A stretch of 64,000 nt of DNA from Nocardiopsis algeriensis (GTDB lineage: Bacteria > Actinomycetota > Actinomycetes > Streptosporangiales > Streptosporangiaceae). The notes under the pieces were generated by a model, which was not told the DNA's origin, ran no database searches, and saw nothing but the letters and a program-made list of their open reading frames with translations. Location: NCBI RefSeq assembly GCF_014203695.1, contig NZ_JACHJO010000013.1, positions 1-64,000 on the forward strand. The letters run 5' to 3'. This document shows, one piece after another, positions 60,866-64,000 of the stretch. The position numbers and the translations under genes were made by a program. Each line of letters begins with the position of its first letter. Position 1 is the stretch's first letter.

Positions 60866-63311
60866 ACCCCGAGCATGCCACGTCCCGCGGACACCCGTAC
60901 GCGCTCCCGGGCGTTCGGCGGCAGGGGAACTGCCCGCGTCCGCGGCGACCGGCCCCAGGCAGGCCCCTCCCCGGCCCGTGCCGCTCCCGAGGACCGCGGA
61001 CGACGGCCCGCGCGGGGGACGTGCCGTCTCCGCCGAGGACGGCGATGTCGCCGTGCAGATCGGTGCGCAGGTTGACCGGCGCGATTCCGTGCAGCACGTT
61101 CTCGGTGAACGGCGCCGGATGCCCGTAGGGGTTGCCGGCGCCCACGGAGGTCAGGGTGACGTGGGCGTCGGTGGCCTCCAGGAACCGGGGGATCTGCGTT
61201 CCCGCACCGTGGTGCGGGGTGGTCAGCACGGTCACGGCCAGCAGGTCGGGGTCGGGCCCTGCCAGCAGCCGGGCCTGGGCCTCCTGCTCGACGTCCCCCG
61301 TCAGCAGTACCGACAGGTGGGAACTGTCGGCGCGGACCACCGCCGAGGTGTTGTTGACCGACCCGCGGTACCCCGGGGCGGGCCAGAGCACCCGGAGCAG
61401 CCAGGGGCCGAGGCGCAGCGACCGGCCGCGCTCGGCGTCCTCCACCCGCACGCCCGCCTCGGTGAGGAGGCCGCCCACAGGGGTGTCGGAGAACCCGGGC
61501 GGAGCCAGGGCCGTGTGCACATCGCGGTTCCTCAGCACACCGGGGGCGCCGTCCACGTGGTCGGCGTGGTCGTGGCTGAGCAGCAGGAGCGGTACCTCGT
61601 GCACCCCCAGGCGCTCGAGGCAGGCGTCCACCGCCCCCGGATCCCGCCCTGTGTCGGCGACCACCGCAGACCTCCGCCCCACCGACAGCACGAACGCACT
61701 GCCCTGCCCCACGTCGCAGGCGGCCACGGCCCACCCCGGCGGAGGCCAGCCGCCCGGCAGGCAGCGGACGGCGAGGCCGAGGACCAGGACCGCCGCCACG
61801 GCGGCGGCGGCCGTGCGGCGCCACCGCCCGCGGGTGAGCAGCAGCACGCACAGGACGGCGGTCAGCGCCAGCGCGCCTGCGGCGTCGGAGCGCCAGGGCA
61901 CCGCCCCGTGGGGGACCTGCGCCCCCGCCTCGGCCACGGCGGCGATCCACGCCGCTCCGAGCCCCGGCAGGGGCGCCGCGACGGCCGCCGCCCCCGGGGC
62001 CACCGCGGCCAGGGCGGCGAGCACGGACCCCGCGACGGTCACGGCCGCCACCACGGGGGAGGCCAGGACGTTCGCCGGGACGGCCACCCACGACAGCTCG
62101 CCCGAGAGCAGCACCAGGACCGGGGCGACCGCCACCTGCGCGGCCGTCGCGACCGCGAACGCCTCGGCCACCGGCCGGGGCAGCCTCCGCGACCACGCCC
62201 TGCTCCACGGCGGCACCAGCAGCAGGATGCCCGCCGTCGCCAGCACCGACAGGGCGAAGCCGAACGACGACGCCAGCGACGGGGCGACGAACAGCACGCC
62301 GACCACGGTGACGCCCAGCGCGCCGAGTCCGGCGTGGGCGCGTCCGGTGGCCAGCGCCAGCAGCCCCACCGAACCCATGAACGCCGCGCGCACCACACTC
62401 GGTTCGGGGCGGCACACCAGGACGAACAGCCAGATCACCGCGGCACCGCCGAGCACGGTGCACCACGGCGGTGCCCGTACCAGCCGGGCCGCGGCCAGGG
62501 CGAACCCGGTCAGGACCGCCAGGTTGGCCCCGGAGACCGTCAGGAGGTGCGTCATCCCGGTGGCCCGGAAGTCCTCCGCCGTCCGCGGCGGGATCTCCGA
62601 GTCGTCGCCCACGATCAGTGCGGGAAGCAGGCCGCGCTCGGGCTGCTCCAGCCCCGCGGCGGCCTCGTGCAGCCCCGCACGCACCCGCCCGGCCATCGCC
62701 TGCGTCCGCGACGGTGCGCCGATCTCCTCCGGCGGCCCGCGCACCAGCACCAGCGCCGCGGTGAACGGGTCGTCCTCGGCCTCGACGAACAGGCCCCGCG
62801 CCCGGAAGGGCTGCCCCGGCAGCAGGCGGGCCCACTCCTCTCCCGAGGCCATCACCACGACCGGAACCCGTGGGCCGGGGGCACCGTCCCCCACCCGTGC
62901 GGTGCGCGCCTCCACCACCCACTCCGCCCGCCCCGGCCGGGGGTTTCCCGTCCGGGCGCGCGGATCGGCGCTCACCACCGCCGAGAACTCCGTCTGCGCC
63001 CGCTGCACCGCGGCCTCCTTCGCCGCGCTCGACGACACGCGGTGCACGTGGATCCCGGTCACCACCGCCACCGTCGCCGCGCACCCCAGGCTCGCGACCA
63101 CGCCGAGCACCAGCGCCTCCGCCGGCACGCGTGCCGTGAGGAACAGCAGCAGGGCCGCGGCCCCTGCGGCTCCGCCCGCCCACCACGCCACCTGCGGCGG
63201 AATGCCCGGAACGGCCAGTGCCGTGAGCCAGGCCGCCGCCGCGGGCACCACCAGCCTCAGGTCCGCCGGGCGCCCGAGCCCGTGTCCGTCGGTTCCCAGC
63301 CAGGCGACCAC
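60111..63311 (-). CDS. comEC: Competence protein ComEC/Rec2, DNA-uptake channel; frame overruns holA
   Basis: 1066 codons to the first in-frame stop. Residues 1-100 hold N-terminal helices, 110-210 an OB-like soluble segment (VVMASGEEWARLLPGQPFRARG), 215-520 the competence domain (LIVGDDSEIPPRTAEDFRATGMTHLLTVSGANL and about ten helices), and 530-760 a metallo-beta-lactamase domain with SHDHADHVDG (about 577-586) and LTTPHHGAGTQIPRFLEA. Beyond about residue 770 the product turns into Arg/Gly/Pro-rich sequence typical of out-of-frame GC-rich DNA, and the frame overlaps holA by 755 nt. The GTG at 63311 has GAGGAGG five bases upstream, 18 bp after comEA. Confidence 0.85.
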   Translation of the reverse strand: MVAWLGTDGHGLGRPADLRLVVPAAAAWLTALAVPGIPPQVAWWAGGAAGAAALLLFLTARVPAEALVLGVVASLGCAATVAVVTGIHVHRVSSSAAKEAAVQRAQTEFSAVVSADPRARTGNPRPGRAEWVVEARTARVGDGAPGPRVPVVVMASGEEWARLLPGQPFRARGLFVEAEDDPFTAALVLVRGPPEEIGAPSRTQAMAGRVRAGLHEAAAGLEQPERGLLPALIVGDDSEIPPRTAEDFRATGMTHLLTVSGANLAVLTGFALAAARLVRAPPWCTVLGGAAVIWLFVLVCRPEPSVVRAAFMGSVGLLALATGRAHAGLGALGVTVVGVLFVAPSLASSFGFALSVLATAGILLLVPPWSRAWSRRLPRPVAEAFAVATAAQVAVAPVLVLLSGELSWVAVPANVLASPVVAAVTVAGSVLAALAAVAPGAAAVAAPLPGLGAAWIAAVAEAGAQVPHGAVPWRSDAAGALALTAVLCVLLLTRGRWRRTAAAAVAAVLVLGLAVRCLPGGWPPPGWAVAACDVGQGSAFVLSVGRRSAVVADTGRDPGAVDACLERLGVHEVPLLLLSHDHADHVDGAPGVLRNRDVHTALAPPGFSDTPVGGLLTEAGVRVEDAERGRSLRLGPWLLRVLWPAPGYRGSVNNTSAVVRADSSHLSVLLTGDVEQEAQARLLAGPDPDLLAVTVLTTPHHGAGTQIPRFLEATDAHVTLTSVGAGNPYGHPAPFTENVLHGIAPVNLRTDLHGDIAVLGGDGTSPARAVVRGPRERHGPGRGLPGAGRRGRGQFPCRRTPGSAYGCPRDVACSGYACTRPDHAHRRRRGAPRRPGRRRRRGRGSGGRSRRGRPRPAALPGGPLHRRRGDLALSVRRPPGGGPALRPGPGQGPGRDRHRLPREPCRRRQPGPHPRGRQQGQGPAAGRGQGRGPAGGLQGPLQGGGAAGVRQGRVLRRGAADLRRRRAGAPGRGRYRPARDRRGLHPADRRHRGAGGRRRRGPLPLGPGRGLGVHRRRPRRGGPPARGPGAAALVAVGGYRARAPQQRPGRCGARCGGGRLASARYR

Positions 63312-63329
63312 CCGGTCCTCCTCGGCAGG

Positions 63330-64000
63330 TCAGCCCACGGTCACGAGGGGGCGGAGGGCGTCCAGGGTCTTGGGGCCGACGCGGTCGACCGAGGCGAGGT
63401 CGTCGACGCTCGCGAAGGGGCCGTTGGCCTCCCGGTGGGCGATGATGTTGGCGGCGGTCACCTCGCCGATCCGGGGAAGCGACTCCAGTTCCTCCTGGGT
63501 CGCCAGGTTGAGGTTCACCAGCGGCCCGGGGCTCCCGGGTGCTGCCGCGGCCTGGGGGACGCCCACGAGGATCTGCTCGCCGTCGGCAAGGGGGCGGGCG
63601 AGATTGAGCAGGTCGAGGTCGGCGTGGGGGAGCGGGCCGCCCGCCGCCTCCACCGCGTCGGAGACACGGGAGTCCGGCGGCAGCGTGTACAGGCCCGGTT
63701 CCCGGACATCGCCGCCCACGTGCACCACCAGGTCCGCCGCGGGGGCGGCCGAGGCCGCCGGGGACACCTCGGCGGGCGCGACCGGGGTGACCGCCTCGGG
63801 GGCCTCCACCGCGGTCGGCCGGCCGCCGAGGAAGAGGACCGCGGCGACCGCCAGCGCGCCCAGGGTGAGAAGGGCGGCCACGGCACGGCGGGACAGGGTC
63901 GCCTCGGGTGCCCACCGGCGCGACAGCCGCTCCAGGAGGGTGCCCTGCCGATCGGGCAGGAACTCCGTGTAGCCGACCGGTGGCCGGCTCGGCCGGACCG
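63330..64000 (-). CDS. comEA: Competence protein ComEA, 5' end outside the window
   Basis: Membrane-anchored DNA receptor. The frame stays open to the right window edge, so the true start is not seen. Visible: a basic cytoplasmic segment (RLSRRWAP), a membrane helix (ALLTLGALAVAAVLFLG), a Pro/Ala linker, an SLBB domain (VVHVGGDVREPGLYTLPPDSRVSDAVEAAG) and a C-terminal helix-hairpin-helix pair (VNLNLATQEELESLPRIG; FASVDDLASVDRVGPKTLDAL) that binds DNA. A GTG at 63881 would start inside the membrane helix and is unlikely. Directly upstream of comEC. Confidence 0.93.
   Translation of the reverse strand, partial: VRPSRPPVGYTEFLPDRQGTLLERLSRRWAPEATLSRRAVAALLTLGALAVAAVLFLGGRPTAVEAPEAVTPVAPAEVSPAASAAPAADLVVHVGGDVREPGLYTLPPDSRVSDAVEAAGGPLPHADLDLLNLARPLADGEQILVGVPQAAAAPGSPGPLVNLNLATQEELESLPRIGEVTAANIIAHREANGPFASVDDLASVDRVGPKTLDALRPLVTVG

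Overview
The window is a single stretch of very GC-rich DNA (third codon positions almost all G or C, many GTG and TTG starts, hairpin terminators mostly without T-tracts) from an actinobacterium. The gene order dapA-rnj-ftsK-rimO-pgsA-cinA-clgR, followed further on by recA-recX-gluABCD-miaB-miaA-dapF-hflX, is the chromosomal backbone known from Mycobacterium, Streptomyces and relatives. Together with egtABCD this points to a filamentous actinomycete, perhaps Nocardiopsaceae or a neighbouring family; the genus is inference. No tRNA, rRNA, CRISPR array, prophage or intact insertion sequence was found.

Layout. 1-9.7 kb: the end of a glycosyltransferase gene, a MaoC hydratase with a clear promoter and palindromic operator, two metabolic-enzyme homologues that have lost catalytic residues (an enolase-superfamily protein and a dihydroorotase-like protein) on either side of alanine dehydrogenase, a CopD-CtaG fusion for copper and cytochrome oxidase assembly, and a small operon (DUF457-type membrane protein, O-methyltransferase, membrane protein). 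9.9-15.8 kb: a five-gene oligopeptide ABC importer whose genes all overlap by four bases. 16-20.3 kb: egtABCD for ergothioneine. 20.3-26.3 kb: VIT1-type metal transporter, dapB, two small exported proteins, menA, GNAT, a holin-like membrane protein and dapA.

26.3-35.8 kb: RNase J, FtsK, a RodZ-like protein, RimO, PgsA, CinA/PncC, the Clp regulator ClgR behind an ECF-sigma-type promoter, and an Rrf2 regulator. 35.9-42.2 kb: an amino-sugar import cluster (binding protein, two permeases, GH3 N-acetylglucosaminidase) with a divergent ROK repressor, resembling dasABCD of Streptomyces but without a GntR regulator. 42.2-50.5 kb: GNAT, DUF3046, recA (LexA box and a DnaA-box match upstream), recX, an S9 peptidase and gluABCD. 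50.8-58.1 kb: miaB, an inverted miaA, a 183-bp MITE-like element, dapF, malate synthase and hflX. 58.6-64 kb: a HutI-like amidohydrolase, holA, comEC and the truncated comEA.

How the genes work together. dapB, dapA and dapF supply diaminopimelate for lysine and peptidoglycan. recA/recX, FtsK, HolA, ComEA/ComEC and the tRNA and ribosome modifiers (MiaA, MiaB, RimO) form an information-processing core. ClgR and the ECF-type promoter link this region to protein-stress control. The less ordinary features are the two pseudoenzyme-like proteins flanking ald, the comEC frame that runs 755 nt into holA, the MITE-like repeat at the miaA promoter, strong hairpins directly behind both separately spaced solute-binding-protein genes, and a recurrent leaderless promoter signature (a TAnnnT-like -10 six to eight bases before the start codon).
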